From contig NZ_CP023701.1 of NCBI RefSeq assembly GCF_008704535.1, forward strand, positions 682,001 through 746,000: a stretch of DNA of 64,000 bases, given 5' to 3'. This document shows positions 36,401-44,242 of this stretch, in pieces. The notes beneath the pieces are model-generated. The model ran no database searches. It was not told where the DNA came from and saw only the letters and a program-made list of their open reading frames with translations. How positions within the stretch are numbered: the first letter of the stretch is position 1; every line of letters begins with the position of its first letter. This DNA comes from Streptomyces subrutilus. GTDB lineage: Bacteria; Actinomycetota; Actinomycetes; Streptomycetales; Streptomycetaceae. Made by a program: the position numbers and the translations under genes.

Positions 36401-38005
36401 GCGGGCGACGCGGGTGACCTCGTCGGCGAACGCGGAGAGCGTGTCGACCATCGTGTTGATGACCCCGGCCAGCGCGGCGACCTCGCCCTTCGCCTCCACC
36501 GTGATCTTCTGCGACAGGTCGCCGCGGGCCACCGCCGTCGCGACCTGGGCGATGGAGCGCACCTGGCCCGTCAGGTTGGAGGCCATGACGTTGACGTTGT
36601 CGGTGAGGTCCTTCCAGGTGCCCGACACTCCGCGCACGGTGGCCTGGCCGCCCAGGTTGCCCTCGGTGCCGACCTCGCGGGCGACGCGGGTGACCTCGTC
36701 GGCGAAGGCCGAGAGCTGGTCGACCATCGTGTTGATGGTCTCCTTGAGTTCGAGGATCTCGCCGCGGGCGTCCACCCGGATCTTCTGCGTCAGGTCGCCC
36801 TGGGCCACGGCGGTGGTCACCTCGGCGATGGAGCGCACCTGGGCCGTCAGGTTGTCGGCCATGAAGTTGACCGAGTCGGTGAGGTCGCGCCAGGTGCCGG
36901 AGACGCCCTTCACGTCGGCCTGGCCGCCGAGCCGGCCGTCCGTGCCCACCTCGCGGGCCACCCTGGTCACCTCGTCGGCGAAGGCCGAGAGCTGGTCCAC
37001 CATCGTGTTGATGGTGGTCTTGAGTTCGAGGATCTCGCCCCGGGCGTCCACCCGGACCTTCTGCGAGAGGTCGCCCTGGGCCACGGCGGTCGCCACCTGG
37101 GCGATGGAGCGCACCTGCGAGGTCAGGTTGCCGGCCATGAAGTTGACCGAGTCGGTGAGGTCGCGCCAGGTGCCGGAGACGCCCTTCACGTCGGCCTGGC
37201 CGCCGAGGATGCCCTCGGTGCCGACCTCGCGGGCCATGCGGGTGACCTCGCCGGCGAACGCGGACAGCTGGTCGACCATCGTGTTGATGGTGTTCTTCAG
37301 CTCCAGGATCTCGCCGCGCGCGTCCACGGCGATCTTCTGGGAGAGGTCGCCCTTGGCGACGGCCGTGGTCACCTGGGCGATGTTGCGGACCTGGTCGGTC
37401 AGGTTGCCGGCCATGAAGTTCACCGAGTCGGTGAGGTCGCGCCACACGCCCGCCACGCCCGGCACCTCGGCCTGGCCGCCGAGCCGGCCCTCGCTGCCCA
37501 CCTCGCGGGCCACGCGGGTGACCTCGTCCGCGAAGGAGGACAGCTGGTCGACCATCGTGTTGACGGTGTCCTTCAGCTCCAGGATCTCGCCGCGGGCCGC
37601 GACGTCGATCTTCTGGGACAGGTCGCCCCTGGCCACCGCGGTGGCCACCTGGGCGATGTCGCGGACCTGGGTGGTCAGGTTGCCGGCCATCGCGTTCACG
37701 GAGTCCGTGAGATCGGCCCAGGTGCCGGAGACTCCGGGCACCTCGGCCTGGCCGCCCAGCGTCCCCTCGGTGCCGACCTCCCGGGCGACCCGGGTCACCT
37801 CCGAGGTGAAGAGGGAGAGCTGGTCCACCATCCCGTTGAAGACCGTCGCGATCTCCCCCAGGAGGCCGTCGGCCTCGTCCGGCAGCCGGGTGCCGAAGTC
37901 TCCGTCGCGCACCGCCGTCAGCCCGGCGAGCAGCTGACGCAGCTCCGGTTCCCCCACTGCCCCCGCAGCCATGACACCCGCGCGCGTATCCGCCGGCTTG
38001 ACCAT
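33431..38005 (-). CDS. Poly-HAMP hybrid histidine kinase with pseudo-receiver and receiver (OsaA-like)
   Basis: 1524 residues, cytoplasmic by sequence (no membrane helix). Residues about 20-720 are a string of HAMP-type repeats of 92 residues (seven full periods). A GAF domain (about 735-880) and a coiled coil (about 885-955) lead to HisKA with phosphoacceptor His966 in SHELRTP, then an ATPase domain with GTGLGLSI. A degenerate receiver follows, in which the phosphorylation aspartate position reads CVVLELG, then a normal receiver with Asp1446 in [11 protein letters not shown]. This layout matches Streptomyces osmotic-stress kinases of the OsaA type; identity with OsaA itself is not shown. ATG 38005 is chosen; ATG 37972 is possible. 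It is followed after 42 bp by the phosphatase. Confidence 0.9.
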   Translation of the reverse strand: MVKPADTRAGVMAAGAVGEPELRQLLAGLTAVRDGDFGTRLPDEADGLLGEIATVFNGMVDQLSLFTSEVTRVAREVGTEGTLGGQAEVPGVSGTWADLTDSVNAMAGNLTTQVRDIAQVATAVARGDLSQKIDVAARGEILELKDTVNTMVDQLSSFADEVTRVAREVGSEGRLGGQAEVPGVAGVWRDLTDSVNFMAGNLTDQVRNIAQVTTAVAKGDLSQKIAVDARGEILELKNTINTMVDQLSAFAGEVTRMAREVGTEGILGGQADVKGVSGTWRDLTDSVNFMAGNLTSQVRSIAQVATAVAQGDLSQKVRVDARGEILELKTTINTMVDQLSAFADEVTRVAREVGTDGRLGGQADVKGVSGTWRDLTDSVNFMADNLTAQVRSIAEVTTAVAQGDLTQKIRVDARGEILELKETINTMVDQLSAFADEVTRVAREVGTEGNLGGQATVRGVSGTWKDLTDNVNVMASNLTGQVRSIAQVATAVARGDLSQKITVEAKGEVAALAGVINTMVDTLSAFADEVTRVAREVGTEGRLGGQARVPNVAGTWKDLTDNVNSMANNLTGQVRNIALVTTAVANGDLSKKIDVDARGEILELKTTINTMVDQLSSFAAEVTRVAREVGSEGRLGGQAEVEGVSGTWKRLTENVNELAGNLTRQVRAIAEVASAVAEGDLTRSITVDASGEVAELKDNINSMVGSLRETTRANQEQDWLKSNLAQISGLMQGHRDLAVVAELVMDELAPLVDASYGAFYLGEEAEGQSWLTLIGSFGRPADRPASTRLRHGETLVGQAARSRRILTTANVPPGYLISSGLGGAAPAHLIVLPILVEDQVLGVIELASFNPFTPVHRDFLGRLMETVGVNVSTIVANARTDELLGESQRLTGELQARSEQLQVQQDELQRSNAELEEKAALLASQNRDIETKNLEIEQARQELEDRAQQLSLASKYKSEFLANMSHELRTPLNSLLILAQLLSQNPSRNLTPKQVEYAGIIHSAGSDLLQLINDILDLSKVEAGKMDINLERVSLKRLLNYVEASFRPLTSQKGLDFDITSATGVPADLLTDDARLQQILRNLLSNAVKFTEHGRVQVRIEPATAAELPAELAQSGSVVAFRVIDTGIGIAEQQLEVIFAAFQQADGTTSRKYGGTGLGLSITREIARLLGGVVTARSVPGEGSTFTLYLPVSRPDFTDRDAPVPALEGADRPTADPRDGDAAPPDENRRARRLLVIERRSNGLLSLVAESAAADLTAGRETSGPAGRAEVVTAVTAADAAAVLAQSPFHCVVLELGADGEALRFLQALAGDTALASLPVLAHDNRRMTRAQQDEIAQRAAVQPLEVLSSLDELRERIALHLSADRPGDVLPLVRPDAEVPAPEHAVVDTSLVGRSVLVVDDDPRNLYAISGILELHGLRVLHAENGRKGIETLTSTPGIDLILMDVMMPELDGYAATAEIRRMPAYADLPIISVTAKAMPGDREKSLASGSSDYVTKPVDANDLILRLRRWLLPQEPADAPRA
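35895..37832 (-). repeat. 276-bp tandem coding repeat, seven periods (poly-HAMP)
   Basis: The landmark ACCATC, within a conserved GTCGACCATCGTGTTGA-type block, recurs at 35895, 36171, 36447, 36723, 36999, 37275, 37551 and 37827, exactly 276 bp apart each time (92 codons). The inner copies are very alike in DNA as well as protein, so copy number may change by recombination. Confidence 0.95.
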
Positions 38006-38176
38006 CCCAGCCCCATTCCCTGTGCCCAGGCCACACCCCCGATCTTCGGGCGTCCCGGGGCTAAGTCCACCACACCCGGGTCGGCCTCCGAAGCCGGGCG
38101 GTTCGAGCCGCTCTCCGGCTCCGCGCGGCGCGTCCGCGGGGCCGGTCCCCGCCCGGGGCGTCCGGCGGGGCGTGCG

Positions 38177-38224
38177 CGGACGGGGCGGGGCTCCACCCGT
38201 GTGGGTGGAGCCCCGCCCCGTCCG
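38177..38224 (-). terminator. 22-bp perfect hairpin between rsbW-like gene and kinase
   Basis: Positions 38177-38198 pair without mismatch with 38203-38224 around a GTGT loop. It lies 41 bp beyond the stop of the RsbW-like gene and before the kinase on the same strand, so the kinase probably has its own promoter in 38006-38176. Confidence 0.88.
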
Positions 38225-38265
38225 TTCGAACACCAGGTGCACTGCGCCCGGCCGGTACGGTCGGC

Positions 38266-38712
38266 TCAGGTGAGCGGCAGCGTCGCGGTGATGACCTTGC
38301 CCGCCCCGTGGGGCGTGACGGTGACGCGGTCGGCCAGGCTGTGGACCAGGGGCCAGCCGTATCCGCCGATCCGGAAGCCGGCGGCGGGGCTGGTCTGGGT
38401 GACGGGCGGGGCGGGGTTGCGGTCGGCCACCGAGACGGACAGGCCGCCGTCGTGGACATCGGCGTGGAAGCCGGTCAGGCCGCCGCCGTGCCGGATCGCG
38501 TTGGTGACCAGCTCGGACGTGACCATCAGCGCGTCCGTCACGGTCCGGTCGTCCAACGGCAGGCCGGACTTCTCCAGCAGCGCCGCCACCGTCTCCCGGG
38601 CCTCGGCCACGGTCGAGGGCAGCTCGGACCCGGCGAGCCCCATGGCCGCGGGGACGTCCACCGGCGTCTGCGCACGGCCCCGTGGAGCGCCGTCCCCTGG
38701 TGCCTGCGTCAT
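38266..38712 (-). CDS. RsbW-like anti-sigma/serine kinase (GHKL ATPase)
   Basis: 148 residues. ATG 38712 has GGGAG upstream. The domain shows the N-box in MVTSELVTNAIRHGGG, the G1-like DRNPAPP region and the C-terminal GYGWPLVHSLADRVTV. Proteins of this type bind a sigma factor or phosphorylate a STAS antagonist; in Streptomyces dozens of them feed partner-switching networks. Next to it on the same strand upstream is a STAS gene, its likely partner, and downstream the SpoIIE phosphatase operon supplies the opposing activity. No sigma factor gene is in the window. Confidence 0.88.
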   Translation of the reverse strand: MTQAPGDGAPRGRAQTPVDVPAAMGLAGSELPSTVAEARETVAALLEKSGLPLDDRTVTDALMVTSELVTNAIRHGGGLTGFHADVHDGGLSVSVADRNPAPPVTQTSPAAGFRIGGYGWPLVHSLADRVTVTPHGAGKVITATLPLT

Positions 38713-38885
38713 GTCTCCCTCGCCTGTCTGCGGACGCGCCGAACCTGGTGATACTCGCACAGCGCCGGCAGGCGCGGTCCTCGGGGCGTCGTCACGCGAC
38801 GTCCCGCCCCGCGGCCGCGGCCCGTGACGCGGGGTCCTGCCGGTGGGGCCGTACCGGGTCGGCCCGGTGTCGGCCGCCGCCCCGA

Positions 38886-39194
38886 TCAGGACCGGACGGC
38901 CTCGGCCAGGGTGGGGCGGACGTCGAAGAGCTGGTCCGCTCCGGTCATCTCGAAGAGCCGCGACAGCTGGTGCGGAGGGGCGGCGATCCTCAGCAGGGTG
39001 GCGCGGTGGAGCTGGATCAGCAGGTTCAAGAACGACGAGTCGGCGAAGTTCAGGGCCGCGGCGTCGAGGACGACGACCCGGTGGGTTTCGGCGGCGGCGA
39101 ACAGCTCCGCACGGATCGGCCCCAGCGTCTCCGCGTCGAACTCTCCCACCGCGGTGACGACCGCGACGTCCTTCCGGTCATGCGTCTCATCCAT
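38886..39194 (-). CDS. STAS-domain anti-sigma factor antagonist (1)
   Basis: 102 residues. VTAVGEFDAETLGPIRAELFAAAETHRVVVLDAAALNFADSSFLNLLIQLHR is a complete STAS strand-helix core; the serine in ADSSFL is the expected phosphorylation site of SpoIIAA-like antagonists. ATG 39194 is the domain start; the frame is open further upstream, but that part is arginine-rich. It lies 173 bp before the RsbW-like gene on the same strand, so the two are a probable antagonist/kinase pair controlled by the nearby SpoIIE phosphatase. Confidence 0.88.
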   Translation of the reverse strand: MDETHDRKDVAVVTAVGEFDAETLGPIRAELFAAAETHRVVVLDAAALNFADSSFLNLLIQLHRATLLRIAAPPHQLSRLFEMTGADQLFDVRPTLAEAVRS

Positions 39195-39296
39195 GGCCAC
39201 AGCATGCCAGGCCGAGTACGGCCACGGACACCCGGTCAGCCCCCGGTCCGCGACCGGATCCGCTGGAGTCCGCGCGCGGAAAGGTCCTACCGCGGG

Positions 39297-39707
39297 TACA
39301 GCGGCAGCTGGAGCGGCCATCTCGCCGGCTCGACCCGTGGCAGCGGTCGCCGGCCTTCCGTCCTCGGGTTCCTGACGCCGGTGCCGCTGCTGATCGTCGT
39401 CTCCGCGGCGGACGCGGCCGACGGGCAGGGGTTCGCGCAATGGCCCCGGGACGGGCTGGGGGGCCCGCCCGCCGCCCGGATGGAGATCGGGCACCTGTTC
39501 GCCCTGCCCGGTCAGGCGTGGCGGAGCACGACCGCGGGGCCGGTGGCGGCACGTGCTGTGGCCGGCCGCACTGATCGGCGTCCTCTACCTGTCGGCCGTC
39601 TCGCCACCGTGGCACGACGCCCCGGCCCCGGGGTTGGTCGCGGTGGCGGTCGGCGTGCTGCCCTTCTGGTGGTACCCGTGGCTGCTGCTCGGCGGCCGGG
39701 TCCCGTG
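39297..39707 (+). pseudogene. Possible frameshifted small membrane protein (weak)
   Basis: The 635-bp stretch 39195-39829 has no clear gene. On the plus strand one frame gives a hydrophobic segment VLGFLTPVPLLIVVSAADAA (about 39360-39420), and another frame gives HVLWPAALIGVLYLSAVSPP (from 39550) and LVAVAVGVLPFWWYPWLLLGG before a stop at 39705-39707. Joined by a shift near 39530 they would make a two- or three-helix membrane protein. No start codon with a ribosome site was found. It may equally be noise or a sequencing error. Confidence 0.3.
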
Positions 39708-39829
39708 AACCGCGCTCCTGCCGGGGGCGGCGGCGCGCTCGTCGGCCGGATGGTCCACGACGAGCTGCGGCGCCGCGCGCACCCGCCCGCCCGGCGCCGC
39801 TTTCGCGCCGCCCCTGACCGGCCCCTCGG

Positions 39830-40072
39830 TCAGACGCGGGGGTCGGTGTGGGGGCCCCGGCCGCTCTCGTCGCCCTCCGGCGTCTCCCAGGAGTCCTGGC
39901 GGCTCTGCGCCACGGGGTTCTGTTCGGCCGGGCGGGCGGGGGCCCCGCGCCGGGCGTTGCGCCGGCTGCCGTACCAGAAGGCGCCGATCAGGAGGGCCAC
40001 CAGGACCACTCCGGCGATGATGAGGAACAGCGATCCCTGGCCTTCGGCCGCGAGCATTTCATTGGCAGTCAT
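39830..40072 (-). CDS. DUF6479-like single-pass membrane protein
   Basis: 80 residues: a short N-terminus, one membrane helix (SLFLIIAGVVLVALLIGAFWYGSRRNARR, 14-42), and a hydrophilic Pro/Arg/Glu tail with QDSWETPEGDE. This layout matches DUF6479, a small Streptomyces family of unknown function. It is divergent from the WhiB-like gene. A GGGTAG hexamer on the minus strand (40082-40087) lies just before the start and resembles a stress-sigma -10 box, but the matching -35 is weak. Confidence 0.75.
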   Translation of the reverse strand: MTANEMLAAEGQGSLFLIIAGVVLVALLIGAFWYGSRRNARRGAPARPAEQNPVAQSRQDSWETPEGDESGRGPHTDPRV

Positions 40073-40246
40073 GGCGGGCGCCTACCCACGATCGACGTGC
40101 TTACGACGCCGCGGGCCCGGGACATGCGGGCAGCCGGGGTGCGCGCCGGCGCCGGGAGCGATCCGGAGAGTCGGGTTTCGAACAGCGCTTCGCGGCCAGA
40201 CGACCGGGGGAAGGCGTGAGTTCGACGACCCGGCCGTAGGAGAGCA

Positions 40247-40546
40247 ATGGGGATCGCAAAGGTGTCGCATCTGCCCGGACGGGCGGAGCACCACTGGACA
40301 TGGCAGACGGAGGCCGCGTGCCGGGGTCTCGGCGCGGAGGTGTTCTTCCACCCCGAGGGCGAGCGGGGCCGGGAACGGGCGGAGCGCGAGGAGGCGGCCA
40401 AGTCCGTGTGCGGGACGTGTCCCGTGCGCGCCCGCTGCCTGGAGCACGCCCTGCGCGTGGCGGAACCGTACGGCGTCTGGGGCGGGCTGGGCGAGAAGGA
40501 ACGCCAGCTGGCCGCCGACCCCGGTTCCCGACCGGCAGCGGCGTAG
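40247..40546 (+). CDS. WhiB-like (Wbl) Fe-S transcription factor
   Basis: 99 residues. Cys25, Cys55, Cys58 and Cys64 form the Cx(29)CxxCx(5)C set that binds a 4Fe-4S cluster; AACRGLGAEVFFHPEGE and CGTCPVRARCLEHAL flank them. GVWGG (76-80) is the diagnostic turn before the basic C-terminus. Wbl proteins act in differentiation and redox stress by binding the principal sigma factor region 4. GGAG lies 6 nt before ATG 40247. The set of conserved features is complete, so it is probably functional; which Wbl class it belongs to cannot be decided here. Confidence 0.93.
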   Translation: MGIAKVSHLPGRAEHHWTWQTEAACRGLGAEVFFHPEGERGRERAEREEAAKSVCGTCPVRARCLEHALRVAEPYGVWGGLGEKERQLAADPGSRPAAA

Positions 40547-40658
40547 CGTTGGCCGGCGCGGCGGCAACCGGGGCGTTCGGGCCGCCGGTTCGCGAGCCCT
40601 CTGTGGTCTCCGCTCGCCCGAGGGGCCGCGGGGCGCGCCCGGCTGCGCGGCCGACGAG

Positions 40659-41009
40659 ATGAGCGGCGGCACCGGATCCGGTACGGGCGCCGGCCCGCTG
40701 GGCTACCAGCACGCGTCGGGGGCGGCTTGGGTGGTGCAGGCGCGCGGTGACCTCGACGTCGACACGCTCCCGCCGCTGGAGGCGGCGCTCGGCCAGGCCG
40801 CGGCCTCCCACCACATCGTGATCCTGGACGCGGAGCAGGTCACCTTCGCGGATTCGACCTGTCTGAGCGTGCTGTTGCGCGTCCGGCAACTCACCGATCT
40901 GCGCGTCGCCGGCCCCTCCCCCGTACTGGCCCGGCTGTTGGCCCTGACCGGAACGGACCGGGCGCTCTGCGTCCACCCCGACGTGGCCGCGGCCGCCCTC
41001 CAGACCTGA
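40659..41009 (+). CDS. STAS-domain anti-sigma factor antagonist (2)
   Basis: 116 residues. After a Gly/Thr-rich start, WVVQARGDLDVDTLPPLEAALGQAAASHHIVILDAEQVTFADSTCLSVLLRVRQL is the STAS core with Ser/Thr in ADSTCL as the probable phosphosite. ATG 40659 has a weak GACGAG upstream. It follows the WhiB-like gene by 112 bp on the same strand and may share its transcript. A terminator begins 5 bp after the stop. Confidence 0.87.
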   Translation: MSGGTGSGTGAGPLGYQHASGAAWVVQARGDLDVDTLPPLEAALGQAAASHHIVILDAEQVTFADSTCLSVLLRVRQLTDLRVAGPSPVLARLLALTGTDRALCVHPDVAAAALQT

Positions 41010-41013
41010 GCGG

Positions 41014-41038
41014 GGCCCGGACCCGTGGGGTCCGGGCC
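41014..41038 (+). terminator. 11-bp perfect hairpin after STAS gene 2
   Basis: GGCCCGGACCC (41014-41024) pairs with 41028-41038 around a GTG loop, directly after the stop codon. Confidence 0.85.
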
Positions 41039-41046
41039 GGACGCCA

Positions 41047-41124
41047 CACACCCTGCTCGCCCCTTTCACACCCCGCTCGGCCTTCGGCACCCTGGCCGCC
41101 CCTTCGGCACCCCCGTGCCGGAGC
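41047..41124. repeat. Degenerate 20-bp tandem repeat in an intergenic region
   Basis: Nearly four units of a 20-bp sequence follow one another. The exact 12-mer CCTTCGGCACCC appears at 41081 and 41101, and the preceding CACACCC-GCTCG units keep the same 20-bp phase. It lies upstream of the YihY gene; no function is known. Confidence 0.6.
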
Positions 41125-41222
41125 CGGGCCCCCGTCCGGCCCGTCGGACGCCGTCGAGGCGCCGGCCGCGATTGCCGCCCGATCGGTGACATGAGTCCCG
41201 CGGCGGTGGAAAGCCGCAGGGT

Positions 41223-42272
41223 ATGACACGCATTTCGCAGGCAGGCCGCGGTGCCGGGGACGACGACCGTCCGGACACCGCCGGGAACGACAGTGGCGCG
41301 GGACCGGACCCGGAAGTGGAGGAGCGGGCACCCGACCAGCCCACCGAACTCCCCAAGAAGTCCTGGAAGGCCGTGCTGCGCGGGACGGTCAAGGAGTTCA
41401 CGGCCGACGAACTGGCCGACCGGGCGGCGGCCCTGACCTACTACGGCGTGCTGGCCCTCTTCCCCGCCCTCCTGGTCCTGGTGTCCCTGCTGGGCCTGGC
41501 CGGCGAGTCCACGACCCAGCGGGTCCTGGACAACCTGCAGAAACTGGCGCCCGGATCGGCCCGGGACGTCATCAGCGACGCGGTCCTGCAGTTGCAGGGG
41601 CGCAGCGGCGTCGGCTCCCTGCTGGCCGTCGTCGGCCTGCTCGTGGCGCTCTGGTCGGCCTCCGGTTACATCGCCGCGTTCATCCGCGCCTCCAACGCCG
41701 TCTACGACGTGCCCGAGGGGCGGCCGGTGTGGAAGATCCTGCCGCTGCGCTTCGCCCTGACCGTGACCCTGATGGTCCTCGCCTGCGCCAGCGCCCTGAT
41801 CGTGGTCTTCACCGGAGGGCTGGCCCGGCAGGCCGGCGCCGCCCTGGGGATCGGCGACAGCGCGCTGACCGTGTGGTCGATCGCGAAGTGGCCGGTCCTG
41901 GTGCTGCTCGTCACGGTCATGATCGCGCTGCTGTACTGGGCCGCCCCGAACGCCAAGGGCCGCGGGTTCAAGTGGATCACCCCGGGCAGCCTGCTGGCCC
42001 TGTTGATCTGGATGGCCGCCTCGGCGGGCTTCGCCTTCTACGTCGCGAACTTCGCCTCGTACAACAAGACGTACGGCACCGTCGCCGGCGTGATCATCTT
42101 CCTGGTGTGGCTGTGGATCACCAACCTCGCCATCCTCCTCGGCCTGGAGTTCGACGCGGAGATGACCCGCCAGCGCGCCATCGCCGGCGGCATGCCGAAG
42201 GACGAGGAGCCGTACGTCCGGCCGCGCGACACCCGCGCGTGGAGCGACGAGGACCGGCGCCGGATGGAGTGA
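41223..42272 (+). CDS. YihY/BrkB family inner-membrane protein
   Basis: 349 residues. An acidic, disordered N-terminus (1-45) precedes six membrane helices. Family landmarks are KEFTADELADRAAALTYYGVLALFPALLVLVSLLGL, LWSASGYIAAFIRASNAVYDVPEGRPVWK, the GRGFKWITPGSLLALLIWMAASAGFAFYV block, and YNKTYGTVAGVIIFLVWLWITNLAILLGLEF. The family was once mislabelled ribonuclease BN; its transport or envelope role is not settled. In Streptomyces it often appears near stress genes, as here, upstream of the Holin-X/DUF3618/DUF4235 operon on the same strand. Confidence 0.92.
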   Translation: MTRISQAGRGAGDDDRPDTAGNDSGAGPDPEVEERAPDQPTELPKKSWKAVLRGTVKEFTADELADRAAALTYYGVLALFPALLVLVSLLGLAGESTTQRVLDNLQKLAPGSARDVISDAVLQLQGRSGVGSLLAVVGLLVALWSASGYIAAFIRASNAVYDVPEGRPVWKILPLRFALTVTLMVLACASALIVVFTGGLARQAGAALGIGDSALTVWSIAKWPVLVLLVTVMIALLYWAAPNAKGRGFKWITPGSLLALLIWMAASAGFAFYVANFASYNKTYGTVAGVIIFLVWLWITNLAILLGLEFDAEMTRQRAIAGGMPKDEEPYVRPRDTRAWSDEDRRRME

Positions 42273-42377
42273 CCGCGCGGCGGCCATCGGGCCGCCGGTC
42301 CGTCCGGCCGCCCGTATGCCTGGCCGTCCGTACGCCCGTACGCGGCCGGACGGGATCACTCCGGGCGGGCCGAAGGC

Positions 42378-42402
42378 GGGTGACCCAGCGGTTCCTGGGT
42401 AG
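42378..42402 (+). promoter_or_regulatory. Possible SigB-like stress promoter
   Basis: GGGT (42378-42381) is followed after 15 bp by GGGTAG (42397-42402), close to the Streptomyces SigB-type pattern GNNT-N15-GGGTAY but with G at the last base. It lies 122 bp before the envelope-stress operon. Confidence 0.3.
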
Positions 42403-42523
42403 CCGCGCTGTGAGGCCGACGGCACCCCGGCGCACCTGTACCCGGTACGCGGTGTGCCGGCCGGTGCGAACGGGACGGGGCCGGGTCCAGGACGCGGCCA
42501 CAACGCGGTGAGGTGGACGGATC

Positions 42524-42949
42524 GTGAGTACGACGACGAGTACGACCGGGCAGCGGGCCGGCGTCACCGACGACTCGGTGGGCGTCTTGGTCTCGCGTGC
42601 TTCGCAGCAGATTTCGGAGCTGGTGCGCGAGGAGATGCAGCTCGCGCGGGCGGAGATGACGCAGAAGGGCAAGCGCTTCGGGGTGGGCGGCGGCCTGTTC
42701 GGCGGAGCCGGGCTGGTCGGGATCCTGACGGCGCAGGCCCTGGTGGTGGCGGTGATCGCCGCGCTGGCCCTGGTGCTGCCCGTGTGGGCCTCGGCCCTGA
42801 TCGTCACCGCGCTGCTGGCCGCCACGGCGGCCGTGCTGGCCCTGGCCGGGAAGAAGCAGATCGCACGGGCCGGTGCCCCCGCGCCCGAGCAGACCATCGA
42901 CAGCATCAAGGCCGACGTGGCCGAGATCAAGGAGAAGGCACACCGATGA
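42524..42949 (+). CDS. Actinobacterial Holin-X/DUF1469 membrane protein
   Basis: 141 residues from GTG 42524. LVSRASQQISELVREEMQLARAEMTQKGKRFGVGGG is the amphipathic N-terminal signature of this family; two membrane helices follow (LVGILTAQALVVAVIAALALVLP and ALIVTALLAATAAVLALAG), and a charged tail ends in IKADVAEIKEKAHR. Despite its name the family is chromosomal and not a phage lysis protein in most cases; it is usually part of a stress operon with DUF3618 and DUF4235 proteins, as here. The stop overlaps the next start by 4 bp (ATGA). Confidence 0.9.
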   Translation: MSTTTSTTGQRAGVTDDSVGVLVSRASQQISELVREEMQLARAEMTQKGKRFGVGGGLFGGAGLVGILTAQALVVAVIAALALVLPVWASALIVTALLAATAAVLALAGKKQIARAGAPAPEQTIDSIKADVAEIKEKAHR

Positions 42950-43407
42950 GCGACCAGCCCCGCAACGAGTCCACCCCCACGCCCGGGGAACTGCGCGAGC
43001 AGATCGCGCACACCCGCGACGAGCTCGGCCAGACCGTCGAGGCGCTGGCGGGCAAGGCCGACGTGAAGGCGCAGGCGAAGGAGAAGACGGCCGCGGTGAA
43101 GCAGGACGCCGCGGAGAAGGCCGAACTGGTGACCGGGCAGATCCGCGAGAAGGCCGGACAGGCCGCGCAGCTGGTGCGGGACAAGACGCCCGATCCACTG
43201 CTGGAGAAGGCCTCCCAGGCCGCCGCCCAGGTGCGCGAGACCACGGCCAGGGCCGGTCAGCTGGCGGCCGAGAAGACGCCCGACCCGGTGCTGGAGCGGG
43301 CCGGGCAGGCGGCGTCCGCCGCACGGGCCAATCGGACCCCGCTGCTCGTGGCGGGCGCGGCCGTGGCCGTGTTCCTGCTGATCCGACGCAACCGGGGCCG
43401 CAAGTGA
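42946..43407 (+). CDS. DUF3618 protein
   Basis: 153 residues. TPTPGELREQIAHTRDELGQTVEALAGKADVKAQAKEK is the DUF3618 opening; a long coiled, Lys/Ala/Glu-rich helix (about 40-120) contains two imperfect repeats around KTPDPLLEKA and KTPDPVLERA, and a single membrane helix TPLLVAGAAVAVFLLI ends the protein before a basic tail. It resembles a membrane-anchored LEA-like or apolipoprotein-like stress protein. ATG 42946 and the stop both overlap the neighbouring genes by 4 bp, so the three genes are translationally coupled. Confidence 0.9.
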   Translation: MSDQPRNESTPTPGELREQIAHTRDELGQTVEALAGKADVKAQAKEKTAAVKQDAAEKAELVTGQIREKAGQAAQLVRDKTPDPLLEKASQAAAQVRETTARAGQLAAEKTPDPVLERAGQAASAARANRTPLLVAGAAVAVFLLIRRNRGRK

Positions 43408-43670
43408 ACCGCGCCAAGATCGCCTACAAGCCGGTCGGCCTCGCGCTCGGCGCCGCGAGCGGCATGCTCGCCGGGGCCGCGTTCAAGCAGGCGTGGAAGC
43501 TGATCGAGGGCGAGGGCGACGCCCCCAACGCCACCGACGAGGACCGCACCTGGAAGCAGATCCTCATCGCGGCCGCGCTGCAAGGAGCGATCTTCGCCGT
43601 CGTCAAGGCCGCCGTGGACCGCTCCGGCGCCGTCGCCACCCGCCGCGTGACGGGCACCTGGCCCGGCTGA
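43404..43670 (+). CDS. DUF4235 membrane protein
   Basis: 88 residues from GTG 43404. KIAYKPVGLALGAASGMLAGAAFKQAWKLIEGEGDAP followed by RTWKQILIAAALQGAIFAVVKAAVDRSGA is the full DUF4235 domain with two membrane helices. It is the third gene of the coupled operon; such trios are induced by osmotic and envelope stress in actinobacteria. A strong hairpin starts 10 bp after the stop. Confidence 0.92.
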   Translation: MNRAKIAYKPVGLALGAASGMLAGAAFKQAWKLIEGEGDAPNATDEDRTWKQILIAAALQGAIFAVVKAAVDRSGAVATRRVTGTWPG

Positions 43671-43680
43671 CCCCGCCCGG

Positions 43681-43728
43681 CCGCGGAGCGCCGGAGCCGG
43701 GGCCTCAGCCGGCTCCGGCGCTCTGCGG
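43681..43728. terminator. Bidirectional hairpin after the DUF operon
   Basis: GAGCGCCGGAGCCGG (43686-43700) pairs perfectly with 43709-43723 around an 8-nt loop; with one G-T pair the stem extends to 43681-43728. The right arm is also the last codons of the convergent gene. Confidence 0.85.
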
Positions 43729-44172
43729 CGGTCCCGCGGTGTGGTCCGGATGGCCCGGTGTGCGGCGCCGTTCCTTCAGCTCGGCTTCGTAGAGGTGGTC
43801 CCGGCCGCCCGCGAGGTCGCGGACGAGCCGCTGTTCGAGCTCGGTGAACGGCCGGTGGTACGTCGCGTCGTAGGCCTCGACGATCTGGAACGTCCAGTGC
43901 CCGGGGATGACGTTGCGGCCGAGGATCTCCCGTTCGACGGTGTCCGCCTCGCGGTGGTGGCCCGCCCGGCGCAGGAGCCGGACCGCGTCGTCGAGTTCGA
44001 GGTCGGCCGTCCCGGTCAGCTGGTGGAAGCCGTAGAGGTGGCCGCGGGCCCGTTCCGTGGTCTCCAGCGCCTTCGACAGGGCGCCGAGCGCCTCGACCGT
44101 CGCGTCGCTCACGCCGCTCGGGCGCTCGTGGCCGGGTACGGGCGCCGTCCCCTCGTCGTCCCCTCCGCTCAT
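43705..44172 (-). CDS. Conserved actinobacterial protein of unknown function
   Basis: 155 residues, soluble, mostly helical. Recognisable but unnamed features are ALETTERARGHLYGFHQLTG (35-54), LDDAVRLLRRAGHHREADTVEREILGRNVIPGHWTFQIVE and TYHRPFTELEQRLVRDLAGGRDHLYEAELKERRR. I recall similar proteins from many Streptomyces genomes without an assigned function. ATG 44172 fits. Its leader contains a strong hairpin (44209-44242). The last codons form one arm of the shared terminator. Confidence 0.75.
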   Translation of the reverse strand: MSGGDDEGTAPVPGHERPSGVSDATVEALGALSKALETTERARGHLYGFHQLTGTADLELDDAVRLLRRAGHHREADTVEREILGRNVIPGHWTFQIVEAYDATYHRPFTELEQRLVRDLAGGRDHLYEAELKERRRTPGHPDHTAGPPQSAGAG

Positions 44173-44208
44173 CCGTGGCGGCCCCTTCGTGTGTCGGCGG
44201 GCGTGGCA

Positions 44209-44242
44209 GGGCCCGCCCGGGGGTGCAACGCCGGGCGGGCCC
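44209..44242. other. 12-bp perfect hairpin in a divergent leader
   Basis: GGGCCCGCCCGG (44209-44220) pairs with CCGGGCGGGCCC (44231-44242) around a 10-nt loop, 37 bp upstream of the start of the minus-strand gene. It is not at the end of any gene, so it may be a leader attenuator, a protein site or an upstream terminator. Confidence 0.55.

Noticed and set aside
30252..38827. Open reading frames of more than 2500 codons on each strand across the kinase-phosphatase block
   Set aside because: They are alternative frames kept open by the GC bias and by the 276-bp repeat; their translations are Arg/Pro/Gly-rich without domains, while the kinase and phosphatase frames have clear motifs.
42524..43670. 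Prophage lysis genes
   Set aside because: The Holin-X name suggests phage, but there is no capsid, integrase or endolysin and the DUF3618/DUF4235 partners are a chromosomal stress operon.
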